From the NCBI RefSeq assembly GCF_000955905.1, contig NZ_CP011097.1, positions 1,018,582 through 1,082,581 of the forward strand: a stretch of DNA of 64,000 nucleotides, read 5' to 3'. Positions 44,198 through 53,555 of the stretch are shown piece after piece. The translations under genes were made by a program, and so were the position numbers. Position 1 is the stretch's first letter; every line of letters begins with the position of its first letter. The notes under the pieces are model-generated. The model did not search any database. It was given only the letters and a program-made list of their open reading frames with translations, and was not told the origin of the DNA. Source of the stretch: Candidatus Nitrosotenuis cloacae. GTDB taxonomy: Archaea; Thermoproteota; Nitrososphaeria; Nitrososphaerales; Nitrosopumilaceae.

Positions 44198-44413
44198 TTA
44201 GGCTACAAGAATCTGTTTTTGGAATATTCCTTTTGGGAGAGTCATCGGCTCTTCAATTTTTGGAATCTCGGCCATAAAGCACAAGGCATGTACCTGTTCT
44301 TGGGTCCGCCTGCCACATTGTATGCACACAAGGCTGACTGCGCTTTTGCATTCGGCACAAATGGTGCATTTTCGTAGCATTCCGCCACAGTTTCTGCATG
44401 ATTCGTCTGGCAT
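44198..44413 (-). CDS. Small double zinc-ribbon protein (71 aa)
   Basis: Eight Cys (6, 9, 16, 19, 22, 30, 33, 45) in CRNCG, CTICAEC, CIQCG and ALCF, enough for two zinc sites. The remainder is short and unstructured. Lies between two large surface-protein genes on the same strand. Role unknown. Confidence 0.65.
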   Translation of the reverse strand: MPDESCRNCGGMLRKCTICAECKSAVSLVCIQCGRRTQEQVHALCFMAEIPKIEEPMTLPKGIFQKQILVA

Positions 44414-44481
44414 TTTGTTCTCAGAGGTGCTTTTTGATATTTTGGATATAAGATTGTGGTAGAAATTCTATGTACGATTCA

Positions 44482-46932
44482 TCAGTGGATTAGGCGTCTC
44501 TTTCTTGATTTTCTAACATACAGTACGGTGCCAACTATAATCAAACCCAATATGATAAAAATCGGACCATAGTCAAGCTGGGCTTTAGTTTTTTCCTGTG
44601 ATAGTATAGTCTCTTCAAATTCATCATCAATTGAATCCAAAACAGAAAAGCTTGTAGTGTAAATGTCTGGCTTTAGTACAGAATCCGAAATGGCATAGAC
44701 TTTGAGATCATTACCACCATCCATGGATGAGGTTATTTCCGGCGATAGGAGAATCTGTGCAAAATCATTTTGGATTGGAATTATCCCGCTTGTTACCTCA
44801 GCGCCAGTCCCATCATTTACAAAATAGTACAGGTCTGTTGCATGAACTGTTGTAATTGGAATATCCAGTGTGATGCCTTTTGCAATTTTCTCAGGAACCG
44901 AGATATCCGTTATTTGCGGCAAGCTGACATCCTCGAATTTGCTCCAATATCCTGCAGGATATGGATATGTAGGATCATCAAATGATTTGATGGTGATTGT
45001 TCTTGCCTCAGGTGAATAACTATCAAGGTAGAACGGACCATTGCTAATTACAGCATGGTTTTTTTGCTCTATCCACAGTATGGTGCCAGCGTATCTGGAA
45101 TTTGCATCATTCTCAAAGCCCTGCAAAGACTTTGGCACCACGCCAGATGCAGAAAACTCTTCGAGGTATTGCCGAACCAGTTGTGCATCACGCGGAATGA
45201 TTAATGAAAACCAGTTCAGGCTTTTTGCCTGAGCATCGGTTCTTGAAAAAGAGGCCTTGCCATCAAGCACTGCCTGCTCCATTGCAGTCATTACCTCCCA
45301 AGGCATGGTAACCCAGACTCCACCCCAATCAGCAATTTCTGATTCATCAAAATGCCAAAAATCAACATAAACTTCTATTGTGTCATCATCGATTGGCCTG
45401 ACTGCAATTAGGGTTTTTGCGGATTGGCTTGCAGTCGGAGTGTATTCAGGATCAAATGTTTTGTCATCTGGGGTTTGCGCAGAGCCCCATTCCTGTGCAA
45501 AATAAATCGAATACAGCACATCATTCATGTCCATTTTCTGGCCGTTGTGCCAGTTCGACCAGACCAGATCATACGTTACTTTGCTTATTGCCTTTTTGCC
45601 ATTTGAGGAGACCCATTTTTGCAGTGTAGGATCCCAACTGATGGCATCAGAAGGCACATCCAGTTTTTGGTTTGGGCCCGCAGTTTCCACCTTCCAGTCT
45701 TGACGGACTGGAAAGTTTTGACCGGAATAAGGATTCTTGAACATGCCGGGATCATACAAAGTGTCCCAGATGTTTTTGGAATATGCATCTGCCAGTCCGC
45801 GCACCGGGTTCCATGCGCCTTGATAGATTTGCTTGACTCCGATTTTTAATGTGGGTTCATCAGACCTAGAGTTGATTGGCGTAAATCTGGTTTGGATTCC
45901 GCCACCAAAATCATTGATCACGCCTTTAATGTCCTTGTTTACTACAAACGGATCAATCTTTGCTGCCAAAAATATTCTGACTGACTCGTTTACTCCTAGC
46001 GTGGTTGCCTCTCGGATTAGTACTGCTCGCTGCTCATATGAGGTGTAATTACTGGAATAGATCTTCTGTGTGACACCATCCAGTTGTGGATTTTTGTAAT
46101 TCCAGTATTGTGGATTGTTAAAGCCCGGCATGTTAGAGTACCATGGCGCATACATTTGCGCAAGGCCTAGCGGATCATACTTGACAAATGCAGACCTTCC
46201 GGCATATCCTTCGGTGTAAAGACTCCAGGCAAGGTCTGCAGGATCAGAGCCATACACCAAAACATATGCCTTGTTGAGATCCCCAAAGTCCTTTTTGACG
46301 GTAAACCCTATTTTTTCCAATTCCGATGATATCACCTCGCCAATTGAGTTTCGAACAGGATCATCATTTCTAATGAAAAACGTGACTGTGATTGGCTCAT
46401 TACCATACATCCATTTGCCGTCGATTTTCTGAGCCCCAGCCTCAACTAGTCCCTGTGTGATCATGGAGTTTGCAAGCTCGGGATTGTATCTAAAATGAAA
46501 TTTCTCAATCTCTGATACTATGAGCAAAAAGTCCGGATCATATGGCCCATAATTTGATGACATTACCACGCCATAGCCAGACATGAGCTCATCCACTATC
46601 AGTTTTCTGTCAATCAGATAGTTTAGTGCAAATCGTATCTTTTGTATGGAAAATGGGTTGAATTTTTCTCCCTCTGCAGGATTTACCAGTATGCTAAAAG
46701 AGCCGCCAGTAGTATAATGAATTTGCAGATTTTGCGTATCAGTATCTTGAATTAGCTCGGCCGGAATTCTGGAATAATAGATATCAAGATTTTTCTTTTT
46801 TACCTCTTCTATTGCCGTGCTCTCATCCAGATACTGGATGAACTGGATGGTATCAACAAATGTTCCCTTTTCCGCAAACGCCAGATTCACCCCAAACAAA
46901 AATACAAAAACAAAGACAACTAGAATCTTCAC
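44482..46932 (-). CDS. Family 5 (peptide-type) ABC solute-binding protein, membrane anchored
   Basis: An 816-residue exported binding protein: signal peptide (ILVVFVFVFLFGVNLAF), two-lobed SBP_bac_5 domain with FNPFSIQKIRFALNYLIDRK and YDLVWSNWHNGQKMDMNDVL, a beta domain around 690-760, and a C-terminal transmembrane helix (IFIILGLIIVGTVLYV) followed by a basic anchor (RKSRKRRLIH). Binds peptides or similar ligands outside the cell. No permease genes adjoin; the Opp-type ATPase at 19048-19878 is a candidate partner. Confidence 0.87.
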   Translation of the reverse strand: MKILVVFVFVFLFGVNLAFAEKGTFVDTIQFIQYLDESTAIEEVKKKNLDIYYSRIPAELIQDTDTQNLQIHYTTGGSFSILVNPAEGEKFNPFSIQKIRFALNYLIDRKLIVDELMSGYGVVMSSNYGPYDPDFLLIVSEIEKFHFRYNPELANSMITQGLVEAGAQKIDGKWMYGNEPITVTFFIRNDDPVRNSIGEVISSELEKIGFTVKKDFGDLNKAYVLVYGSDPADLAWSLYTEGYAGRSAFVKYDPLGLAQMYAPWYSNMPGFNNPQYWNYKNPQLDGVTQKIYSSNYTSYEQRAVLIREATTLGVNESVRIFLAAKIDPFVVNKDIKGVINDFGGGIQTRFTPINSRSDEPTLKIGVKQIYQGAWNPVRGLADAYSKNIWDTLYDPGMFKNPYSGQNFPVRQDWKVETAGPNQKLDVPSDAISWDPTLQKWVSSNGKKAISKVTYDLVWSNWHNGQKMDMNDVLYSIYFAQEWGSAQTPDDKTFDPEYTPTASQSAKTLIAVRPIDDDTIEVYVDFWHFDESEIADWGGVWVTMPWEVMTAMEQAVLDGKASFSRTDAQAKSLNWFSLIIPRDAQLVRQYLEEFSASGVVPKSLQGFENDANSRYAGTILWIEQKNHAVISNGPFYLDSYSPEARTITIKSFDDPTYPYPAGYWSKFEDVSLPQITDISVPEKIAKGITLDIPITTVHATDLYYFVNDGTGAEVTSGIIPIQNDFAQILLSPEITSSMDGGNDLKVYAISDSVLKPDIYTTSFSVLDSIDDEFEETILSQEKTKAQLDYGPIFIILGLIIVGTVLYVRKSRKRRLIH

Positions 46933-47045
46933 ATGTATGGTATTGGATTGATCTAATTTAAAGCTCCAATGTGTTTTATGTCATACCAGATCTGGTGCAG
47001 ATCATATGCAATGCTTTTAATTCATAAAAACAAAAGCCAATCCAG

Positions 47046-47684
47046 TTGAGCTCTAAATTATGGCTTGATGGAATAAGAGGAGTAATTCCTGGCGGAATTT
47101 CAATTGAGGATTTTGCCCAAGTAGCAAACACCGACAAAACCACTGCAAAAAGAATGTTGCAAGAGCTTGCCGCAAATAGTATTGGCAAGATGAATGACGG
47201 CATAATAGAATTTGAGGAAGGCGACAAGCTTCGGGCAACCATACTGGCACTGGGCAAGGGCGTTCTGATAGATGAAATAGCAAAGAATCTGGATTGGCGA
47301 GACTTTGAAGGTTTGGCAGCTCAAATACTGGAAAGCCGGGATTGTGCCACAATTCGAAACTATATCATGACAAATCCCCGCATGGAAATAGACGTGGTTG
47401 GCATACGACTGGGTGTTGCCATGTTAATTGATTGCAAGCACTGGAAAAAGACCACGCCATCCGCACTACAGGATATAGTGGAAAAGCAAGTAGAGCGCAC
47501 CAAAAACTATGTCGCAAAGACCAATGGTGCAATTGCAGCACCAGTAATAGTAACACTATACCAGGACAAGGTCAGCTTTGTAGGCAAGGTTCCAATTGTT
47601 CCAATATTTCAGCTTGCTACCTTTGTGGACGAGTTTTACGGAAATTTAGAAAACATAGAGACTATAGAAAAAGAGAGCCAATAA
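47046..47684 (+). CDS. Mrr-like PD-(D/E)XK nuclease with N-terminal winged helix
   Basis: A 212-residue protein. Residues 1-60 look like a winged-helix DNA-binding domain (SIEDFAQVANTDKTTAKRML). The C-terminal domain has the restriction-endonuclease-like core: Glu88 (WRDFEGLAAQIL), MEIDVVG with Asp116, and IDCKHWK with Asp129 and Lys131, close to the Mrr D...(Q/D)xK signature. It may cleave DNA in repair or defence; no methylase or other defence gene is adjacent. TTG start; 23-base overlap with the convergent DUF2070 gene. Confidence 0.75.
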   Translation: MSSKLWLDGIRGVIPGGISIEDFAQVANTDKTTAKRMLQELAANSIGKMNDGIIEFEEGDKLRATILALGKGVLIDEIAKNLDWRDFEGLAAQILESRDCATIRNYIMTNPRMEIDVVGIRLGVAMLIDCKHWKKTTPSALQDIVEKQVERTKNYVAKTNGAIAAPVIVTLYQDKVSFVGKVPIVPIFQLATFVDEFYGNLENIETIEKESQ

Positions 47685-49404
47685 AGAGCAAAAAGCTGCC
47701 AATGGCAAATCCTTTGGTTAATCGCAGCGAGTTGTCCAGGGCGCGTGAAAAGTCCTCAATTACTGCAGTTCCCATTACTCGAACTTCTGCCTTGTGCTCT
47801 AGGATTTCAAATGAGGTGGGCTCTAGTTTCTTTTCTGCCTGCTTTGCTATGGTGTAGTACCACTCCGATATGGTATCAGGTGTTGATATTTTGCCAAATG
47901 GGTAATAGCCAGTTCTAGTCCTTACTACGACTGAGCTGAAATGAGTATCAGATGTGCAGAGTTCAACTAGAGTCATGCCATTTTTTGCAAAATGATTTAC
48001 AATGTGCTCGCGCAATCCATTTTCCATATTGTTTGAATCAGACCAACCAAGAAAATATTTGGCGCCATTAATCTTCAAGCACAAGACGCCCAATCCGCCA
48101 GGCCCAAGATCTGGCGTGCTCAAGTTCATTCCATCAGAGTTTGCGTATCCAAATTCTAGAGGGTGTGATTCCTTTGTGACTAGTGTTTCAAGTGTAGCTT
48201 TTGCTGCCTTGAGCATGTCTTGCGAGTCAACCTCACCAATTTCCTCACCCATCGCATTATGGCAATCCACCACTAAGATTCTCTCAAAGTGTCGATTGCT
48301 GCCAAGCTGCTCTATTTCTTTTTTCATGTGACTTGGGACATCCTCCATTCCGTGTGGAGACAACGACAAGAACAAGACTGCGGTTTTATCAAACAACATG
48401 CCGATAACGCGTGCCTTGTTTACCTGAACCGTTACTGGTTCTGTGCAGATTGCGCCTTTTTTGAGAACCGAGTTGTTTGCAAATGTTCCGAGGTAGCTGT
48501 TCACTGCGGTTTGTGACGGTAGGTTTAGCGTATGATCAGATACGCTGTGCATTACCATTGCAGAAGAGTTTAGCGTCTTGAATATTCTATATGTGATGTT
48601 GCTGCCACCAATTGGGTGGTATGGTCCTGGATGTACCTCTGGTAGAACCATGCGAAAATCATTGTTGTTTGATTGGAATCTAATCTGTGATGTTATGACA
48701 CTAGATGGCTTTGAGCGTGACTCTATGATGGACTCTACTTCCTCATAGTTTTGCTTTCCGCGGGATGCCAGATATGCTTGGATTAGCTCATGTGTGCTTC
48801 TAACACCTGGACGTCCTGCCCTGTCTGTAAGATATGACCAAATCGATGAGATTGCTAGAAATGTTGCACCGATTCCCAAAACCAGTGGGTCAGTTAGTGA
48901 TGGTATCCATTGTTCTTGTGGTGTCAAAACCAGATACATTGCCATTGGTTGGATAAAGCAAATCGCCCAAGCCTTTCTCATTGATGCACCAAGCGTTGTG
49001 GTTAGTATGCCAAGTCTAAAGCTCGTAAAGATCAGCATTCCTTCTGTGACATATAGTGTAGAGAGTTCAGGCTTTGATAGTATTGCAGCTGCTCCCACTC
49101 CTGCCAGAATTATGGCAAGCCAGGACAGATTACCAAAAAGCGACATGTGCAGTGCTTTGGAATATTCCTTGTTTCGAATTAATCTCGAGTCAATTATCTG
49201 CGTGATTAATAGTACAATGATCAAGGCTGAAAGTCTTGGGATTAACTCGGCCTGGTTTCCATAGTATGTGGTCAGTATGATAAATCCGGTGATTGCTGCA
49301 ACTACTGCAGAAAACAATAGTGAGTGATATTTTGATGATGGGGTAAGCAGGGTCAGCGAATAACGCTTGTGTATTTTAGATACATCATCGTATGATTCAG
49401 TCAT
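47662..49404 (-). CDS. DUF2070 family membrane protein
   Basis: A 580-residue archaeal DUF2070 protein: about six transmembrane helices in residues 25-200, a large soluble domain containing MVLPEVHPGPYHPIGGSN, LSLSPHGMEDVP and VVDCHNAMG, and a C-terminal helix. The conserved His/Asp-rich segments look like a hydrolase core, but no activity is established. It lies 7 bases downstream of the Sec61-beta gene on the same strand. Confidence 0.85.
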   Translation of the reverse strand: MTESYDDVSKIHKRYSLTLLTPSSKYHSLLFSAVVAAITGFIILTTYYGNQAELIPRLSALIIVLLITQIIDSRLIRNKEYSKALHMSLFGNLSWLAIILAGVGAAAILSKPELSTLYVTEGMLIFTSFRLGILTTTLGASMRKAWAICFIQPMAMYLVLTPQEQWIPSLTDPLVLGIGATFLAISSIWSYLTDRAGRPGVRSTHELIQAYLASRGKQNYEEVESIIESRSKPSSVITSQIRFQSNNNDFRMVLPEVHPGPYHPIGGSNITYRIFKTLNSSAMVMHSVSDHTLNLPSQTAVNSYLGTFANNSVLKKGAICTEPVTVQVNKARVIGMLFDKTAVLFLSLSPHGMEDVPSHMKKEIEQLGSNRHFERILVVDCHNAMGEEIGEVDSQDMLKAAKATLETLVTKESHPLEFGYANSDGMNLSTPDLGPGGLGVLCLKINGAKYFLGWSDSNNMENGLREHIVNHFAKNGMTLVELCTSDTHFSSVVVRTRTGYYPFGKISTPDTISEWYYTIAKQAEKKLEPTSFEILEHKAEVRVMGTAVIEDFSRALDNSLRLTKGFAIGSFLLFIGSLFL

Positions 49405-49411
49405 TTTTGAT

Positions 49412-49588
49412 CTATTTTACAACTAATAATAGGTCAAGTAACCAAGAGACTACAATCAAGCCGATTGGTATAGAGACTACAATTCTTGGATCCAATCGGT
49501 ATCCTTTGGTCTCATCTTCAAAGAAACGCAATAAACCTGCAGATGATGCTGGTAGTGGTGCGCTTTTCTTTTTGCTACTGCTGCTCAT
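49412..49588 (-). CDS. secG: Protein translocase subunit Sec61-beta (SecG equivalent)
   Basis: A 58-residue tail-anchored protein. The conserved cytosolic segment PLPASSAGLLRFFEDETKG is followed by one transmembrane helix (VVSIPIGLIVVSWLLDLLLV), exactly the archaeal Sec61-beta pattern. It is the accessory subunit of the SecYE channel. ATG at 49588 with a TATA-like TTTTTATCTTAA about 25-30 bases upstream. Confidence 0.93.
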   Translation of the reverse strand: MSSSSKKKSAPLPASSAGLLRFFEDETKGYRLDPRIVVSIPIGLIVVSWLLDLLLVVK

Positions 49589-49720
49589 TTAATGGTGAAG
49601 CTAGGAAATTAAGATAAAAACTTTATCATTTGTGGCTCTGTTTCGTTGTCGGTTGATTTTATGCCTGTTACCTTCGGTTGGTAAAATAGTTCTTTTAAAC
49701 AGGTAAAGAATTCATGGAAT

Positions 49721-50194
49721 GTGGTTTATGATTATTCAGGTATTGCAATCGTACTTTCAATCATAGGTATTGCTGTCGCTACATTGAGTTTTTTCCTGAC
49801 CTACTTACAAACTAAGGCACAGCGATTGTCAAGTGAGAGTCAATTTATCGCAGATATACAAAAAGAGATTGATACCACAGGATCTAGAATACTTGAATTA
49901 AAGACAAAAAACGAATGTCTTGATTATGTTTGGGAAATTCTAAATACGCTTGATCGGTTATGTTATTTTGAAACGAAGGGGCGTTTACAAGACGACATTA
50001 TAAAATATTTCATAAATTATCTTGAATTAGGATTGAAATATTATAACTGGTTAATCAAAGTGAAATATCAGGATGAGAAAACCATGTTGAAAAGTTTTCC
50101 ATACATCCTACAAACATGTACAAAACACTCGATTAATGAAGATAACCGTACAGTCACTTTCATGTTGACCTATGACACAATGCCACTAGTCTAG
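49721..50194 (+). CDS. Orphan membrane-anchored hypothetical protein in AT-rich islet
   Basis: GTG at 49721 gives 157 residues: one N-terminal transmembrane helix (GIAIVLSIIGIAVATLSFFL), a coiled-coil-like stretch and a helical domain with four Cys spread singly. The coding sequence is clearly more AT-rich than its neighbours and lies beside a decayed transposase, with which it shares overlapping stop codons. It was probably brought in by transfer. No family recognised. Confidence 0.55.
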   Translation: MVYDYSGIAIVLSIIGIAVATLSFFLTYLQTKAQRLSSESQFIADIQKEIDTTGSRILELKTKNECLDYVWEILNTLDRLCYFETKGRLQDDIIKYFINYLELGLKYYNWLIKVKYQDEKTMLKSFPYILQTCTKHSINEDNRTVTFMLTYDTMPLV

Positions 50195-50367
50195 TATGAT
50201 TGGGAAGTACTCGCATTTTGGATTAATGTCAACCATTTATCATTTCCATTAATTTTAATTCCACATTTTTTAGATGGTGTTTTATTCTCTAATGCAGAGT
50301 GTGGTCTTACGTAGTTATGATAGATCTGATAGCCTGAAATCAAAGGCGAATCTTTCTTTTTCAGGTG
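50191..50367 (-). pseudogene. Remnant of a DDE transposase (C-terminal 58 residues)
   Basis: The minus-strand frame between stop codons encodes ISGYQIYHNYVRPHSALENK followed by TPSKKCGIKINGNDKWLTLI and QNAS. The YNY-RPH-AL...KTP...GI pattern is the C-terminal end of DDE/integrase-core transposases of the type widespread in Nitrososphaerota. There is no start codon and no catalytic DDE region, so the element is a decayed fragment. No terminal repeats or target duplication could be seen. Confidence 0.8.
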
Positions 50368-50691
50368 TTATTTCTGTGCCTTTTGTATGGTCTCCAAAAG
50401 CGAGTTTATTGATTTTAGTATCTGCTGCTGACGCTCCAAGTCTTTTTCCGATTCTAGTTGTTTTGCAAGATCCTCTAGCTTTTTGTTTAGCGAATCTATG
50501 AGTGGGCTTGTCTTCTGATCCGTTTTTTGCGGTTCTATCACAGTTTGATCCGGTTCTTTACCACAGCTAACACATAATGCATTTCCATCCTTCATCACAC
50601 GAACCCCCTTACAGTATGGACAGGGCTCTGCAAGCAGTGTAGCTCCTTTTAGCAACATTTCCGCTGCCTTTTTTCGCACATCCTGTGACAT
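50368..50691 (-). CDS. SSSCA1/autoantigen p27-family zinc-ribbon protein
   Basis: The ATG at 50691 gives MSQDVRKKAAEMLLKGATLL, the typical start of this archaeal/eukaryotic family, followed by a zinc ribbon (PCPYCKG ... LCVSCGKE) and a C-terminal coiled coil (KKLEDLAKQLESEKDLERQQ). Function is not established. Its stop codon abuts the transposase remnant, which continues in the same frame beyond it, so the insertion landed at the very end of this gene. Confidence 0.85.
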   Translation of the reverse strand: MSQDVRKKAAEMLLKGATLLAEPCPYCKGVRVMKDGNALCVSCGKEPDQTVIEPQKTDQKTSPLIDSLNKKLEDLAKQLESEKDLERQQQILKSINSLLETIQKAQK

Positions 50692-50780
50692 GATATTTTT
50701 GCGCAAATGCGTTGTAAAAACTTTGTAAGAAAATCCAATAAGGCTTAATAGTTGGCTCAAAGATAGTTCTGTAGTAACTA

Positions 50781-51089
50781 ATGGCAGTAATTTGCAACAC
50801 ATGTGGACTACCTGAAGATTTGTGTGCTTGTGGCGATCTAAACAAAGAATCAAACAAAATTGTTATTCGACTAGAAGAACGACGATTCAAGAAAAAGGGA
50901 ACCATGATCGAAGGCTTGGACTCCAAGCTAAATGATCTGGACGGCACATTAAGTGATCTTAAAAGAAAATACGCATGTGGCGGCACGACAAAGGATAATT
51001 ACATTTTCCTGCAAGGCGATCATCGCGACACCATGAAAGAGACCCTAGTCAAATTGGGATTCTCAGAGTCCAGCATCGAAGTCCACTAA
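50781..51089 (+). CDS. Translation initiation factor aIF1 (SUI1)
   Basis: A 102-residue SUI1-domain protein that guards start-codon selection on the small ribosomal subunit. The N-terminus carries a Cys motif (CNTCGLPEDLCAC) seen in archaeal aIF1, and the core has IVIRLEERRFKKKGTMIEGL, YACGGTTKDNYIFLQGDHRD. The next gene's ATG overlaps its stop by one base. Confidence 0.95.
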   Translation: MAVICNTCGLPEDLCACGDLNKESNKIVIRLEERRFKKKGTMIEGLDSKLNDLDGTLSDLKRKYACGGTTKDNYIFLQGDHRDTMKETLVKLGFSESSIEVH

Positions 51090-52081
51090 TGCAAGACCAC
51101 AAAATCCTACAAGGCATAGCAATCCCATATTCAGCACTAATTTCGGTAGTTTTTGGGCTGATGATACTATCATTCCCAATTGGTGCATACCTGTTCTTTA
51201 ACTCGCAAATTGGAAAAAGCATCGACTATGGATTACCAGTAACTGAGCTAGACTGGGCAAAGCAGGTTGATCTGAGTGCGTTTTCCTGGCTTGGAATCGG
51301 CGATGTCTTTATGGTGGTGTGGGCGACTTTTCTGATTTTGTTTGTAATAGCAAGCATGGGTCCAAAAAAGAACTTTTTGCGGGTTTTATCCCCGATTATG
51401 TCAGGCTCGTACGAATCCCAGACAGGCAACTATTTGGTGCATACCATAAAGTGGTTCTCAATTGTTATCGTATTGTCCGGTACGATTGATGTAATACAGC
51501 AAGGATTTGGAATCACCATAACACCGTCAGTCTTTGAGAATGACTTGGTGCAGTTTTTTGACATCACACTAGCCCCACTAGTCGAGGAGCTTGGCTTTAG
51601 AATAATACTGATTGGCATTCCGCTCTTTTTGCTTTACTCACATAGGGCATCTGCCAGACTTTTCTTCAAATCATTGTGGAATCCATCTGATAATCTCCCA
51701 ATCACCAACTCAAAGAGGGCAATCATTCTGATTGTTTTGGTTGGTGTGATCTTTGGCGCGGCCCATGTTCTATCTGACCAGTGGAGCTCAGGCAAGTTTG
51801 CGCAAGCAGCAATGTCTGGGATAATAATTGGCTGGGTCTATTACAGGTACGGCTTTGTTGCAGCTTTGCTAATCCACTGGGCAACAAACTATGTCGTGTT
51901 TTCGTATGGTTATTTGGTGTCTAGCATAAATGAAACAAGAATCATGGACTCGTTCTCACATTCTTTGGTTCAGACAATAGAGATAATTCTGGTAATTACG
52001 GGTGTGCTTGCCATCACACTAATGGTACTAGAGTACAGAAAATCCAGAGTCACTACAATAAAAGATTCTAGTCTAGGATGA
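51089..52081 (+). CDS. CPBP-family intramembrane metalloprotease
   Basis: A 330-residue protein with about eight transmembrane helices. The CPBP (CAAX protease/bacteriocin-processing) motifs are present: EELGFR (166-171), FGAAHVLSD with His227, and HWATNY with His264 and Asn268. Such proteins cleave peptides or prenylated substrates inside the membrane. Translationally coupled to aIF1; it overlaps the convergent surface-protein gene by 9 bases. Confidence 0.88.
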   Translation: MQDHKILQGIAIPYSALISVVFGLMILSFPIGAYLFFNSQIGKSIDYGLPVTELDWAKQVDLSAFSWLGIGDVFMVVWATFLILFVIASMGPKKNFLRVLSPIMSGSYESQTGNYLVHTIKWFSIVIVLSGTIDVIQQGFGITITPSVFENDLVQFFDITLAPLVEELGFRIILIGIPLFLLYSHRASARLFFKSLWNPSDNLPITNSKRAIILIVLVGVIFGAAHVLSDQWSSGKFAQAAMSGIIIGWVYYRYGFVAALLIHWATNYVVFSYGYLVSSINETRIMDSFSHSLVQTIEIILVITGVLAITLMVLEYRKSRVTTIKDSSLG

Positions 52082-53377
52082 TGGCTTCCAGTCTTTTGGC
52101 ATAGAGCCACGATTGGAGCTTGGCTTTGGTTCTTCCTTTGGCTGCTCATATCCTGCTGGAAGTGAGCCGCGTGTAGAGCCTTGGTCATAGACGCTTTCAT
52201 GTTGTTTGTGGCTTGCATCATCAGAGATTAGTTCTGCCTCACCTCTGTTGGTCTTGTATCCACCAGATGCTTCGCTGGTATCTACTCCTCTGAGGTATTT
52301 TGGATCAATTCCTGTCTGGATGTATTCAGAGTCCTTCTTTGCTTTCTTGTTGCTCCACCAGAAAAATCCAACCGCACCGACTGCTGCCATGCCAGCCATT
52401 CCGTATATGATGAATATTGGGAAAGAACCAGATGATGTCTGCGCACCTGTCGATGGTGCCTCTGGTGATACTCCTACGACTTCGCCTCCGCCTAGTTTGT
52501 CAGGGGATGCATAGCCTGCAAGGAAAATGTTTCCCGAGTCACCAGACTCGATTGTTCTAATTGTATAAGTTTTATCAGAAGTAAATGTCGCATCAAATTC
52601 TTTTTCTTTGATTTGTCCCTCTCTGAAGCTGCTCTCACCCATTGTAAATGACGAAACTACAACTTTTGCGCCAGAGAATCCGTATTTGCTAGTCTCTGCA
52701 ACTATGCCAGTTGGGTCTGCCAAAAAGTGCCAGCTGCCAATGTCCAGTGCGCCAATTCCAGACGCATCAATTAGTGGCATGCTCATTACATCTCTTGCCT
52801 CGCCAGTTATCTGTGATGCAATTTCTGGATAGTTCATTTCATAAAATGATATAGGCATGTTAATTTCGACTGGGCCAAACTCCTCAGTTGTTATTGTGAC
52901 TGGTCCATTAACTGCAAGTCCCCGCCACAGCACATCAAAGAGTGCTGGTGAGCCTTGTGTGTACGGCTTGATTAGATAACCATCTATGGTTGGAATTAGT
53001 ATGATCCTATAGTCGACTGATGCGTTCTCGCCTCTTCCAGTCATGGATGCATGATAATCGATTGTAAGTCCGGTTACGCGTGCAGAGCTTTTGCGTTCTG
53101 CCAGATTATCATTAATTTTCTCAATTAGTTCAGCAACACCAGGGGTTGTCGAGTCTGCAGAAAATTCTACTGTTGTATCGTGTCCACGTAATGCATCTGC
53201 AATTGCACCGCCTTCTTCATATTCGATATATGCGGTTCTTTGAAACTTGAATTTTGGTACTTCGGCAGTCTCTGGAGTCTTTGCATCCCAGTTTAGCTGA
53301 GCTGCAAGTGCTGGAGAAACAGAACCAATAACTAAAACTGATAAAACGAATAATGCTAAAAGAGGAGCCCTATTCAC
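52073..53377 (-). CDS. Exported single-pass surface protein with cytoplasmic tail
   Basis: A 434-residue protein: signal peptide (PLLALFVLSVLVIGSVSPAL), an extracytoplasmic beta-rich domain of about 290 residues, a transmembrane helix (FPIFIIYGMAGMAAVGAVGF) at about 320-345, and a hydrophilic tail of about 90 residues containing two RGS(L/M)P motifs. A conserved thaumarchaeal-type surface protein by look; function unknown. Confidence 0.7.
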   Translation of the reverse strand: MNRAPLLALFVLSVLVIGSVSPALAAQLNWDAKTPETAEVPKFKFQRTAYIEYEEGGAIADALRGHDTTVEFSADSTTPGVAELIEKINDNLAERKSSARVTGLTIDYHASMTGRGENASVDYRIILIPTIDGYLIKPYTQGSPALFDVLWRGLAVNGPVTITTEEFGPVEINMPISFYEMNYPEIASQITGEARDVMSMPLIDASGIGALDIGSWHFLADPTGIVAETSKYGFSGAKVVVSSFTMGESSFREGQIKEKEFDATFTSDKTYTIRTIESGDSGNIFLAGYASPDKLGGGEVVGVSPEAPSTGAQTSSGSFPIFIIYGMAGMAAVGAVGFFWWSNKKAKKDSEYIQTGIDPKYLRGVDTSEASGGYKTNRGEAELISDDASHKQHESVYDQGSTRGSLPAGYEQPKEEPKPSSNRGSMPKDWKPSS

Positions 53378-53555
53378 GCAGGGTTTCCGATCCGGCGCAG
53401 TAATAAATCTTGTCTTGAAGTATGAAAATCGAACAAAATAATTTTACAAACCAAAGTTTACTTGGAATTTTTACAATTTTTGTTTGCAGTTTTTGTTTTT
53501 GTATGATTTATTGAAAAGGTAATATTGATCTGAGGCTTCATACAAAAAGGGTTTT

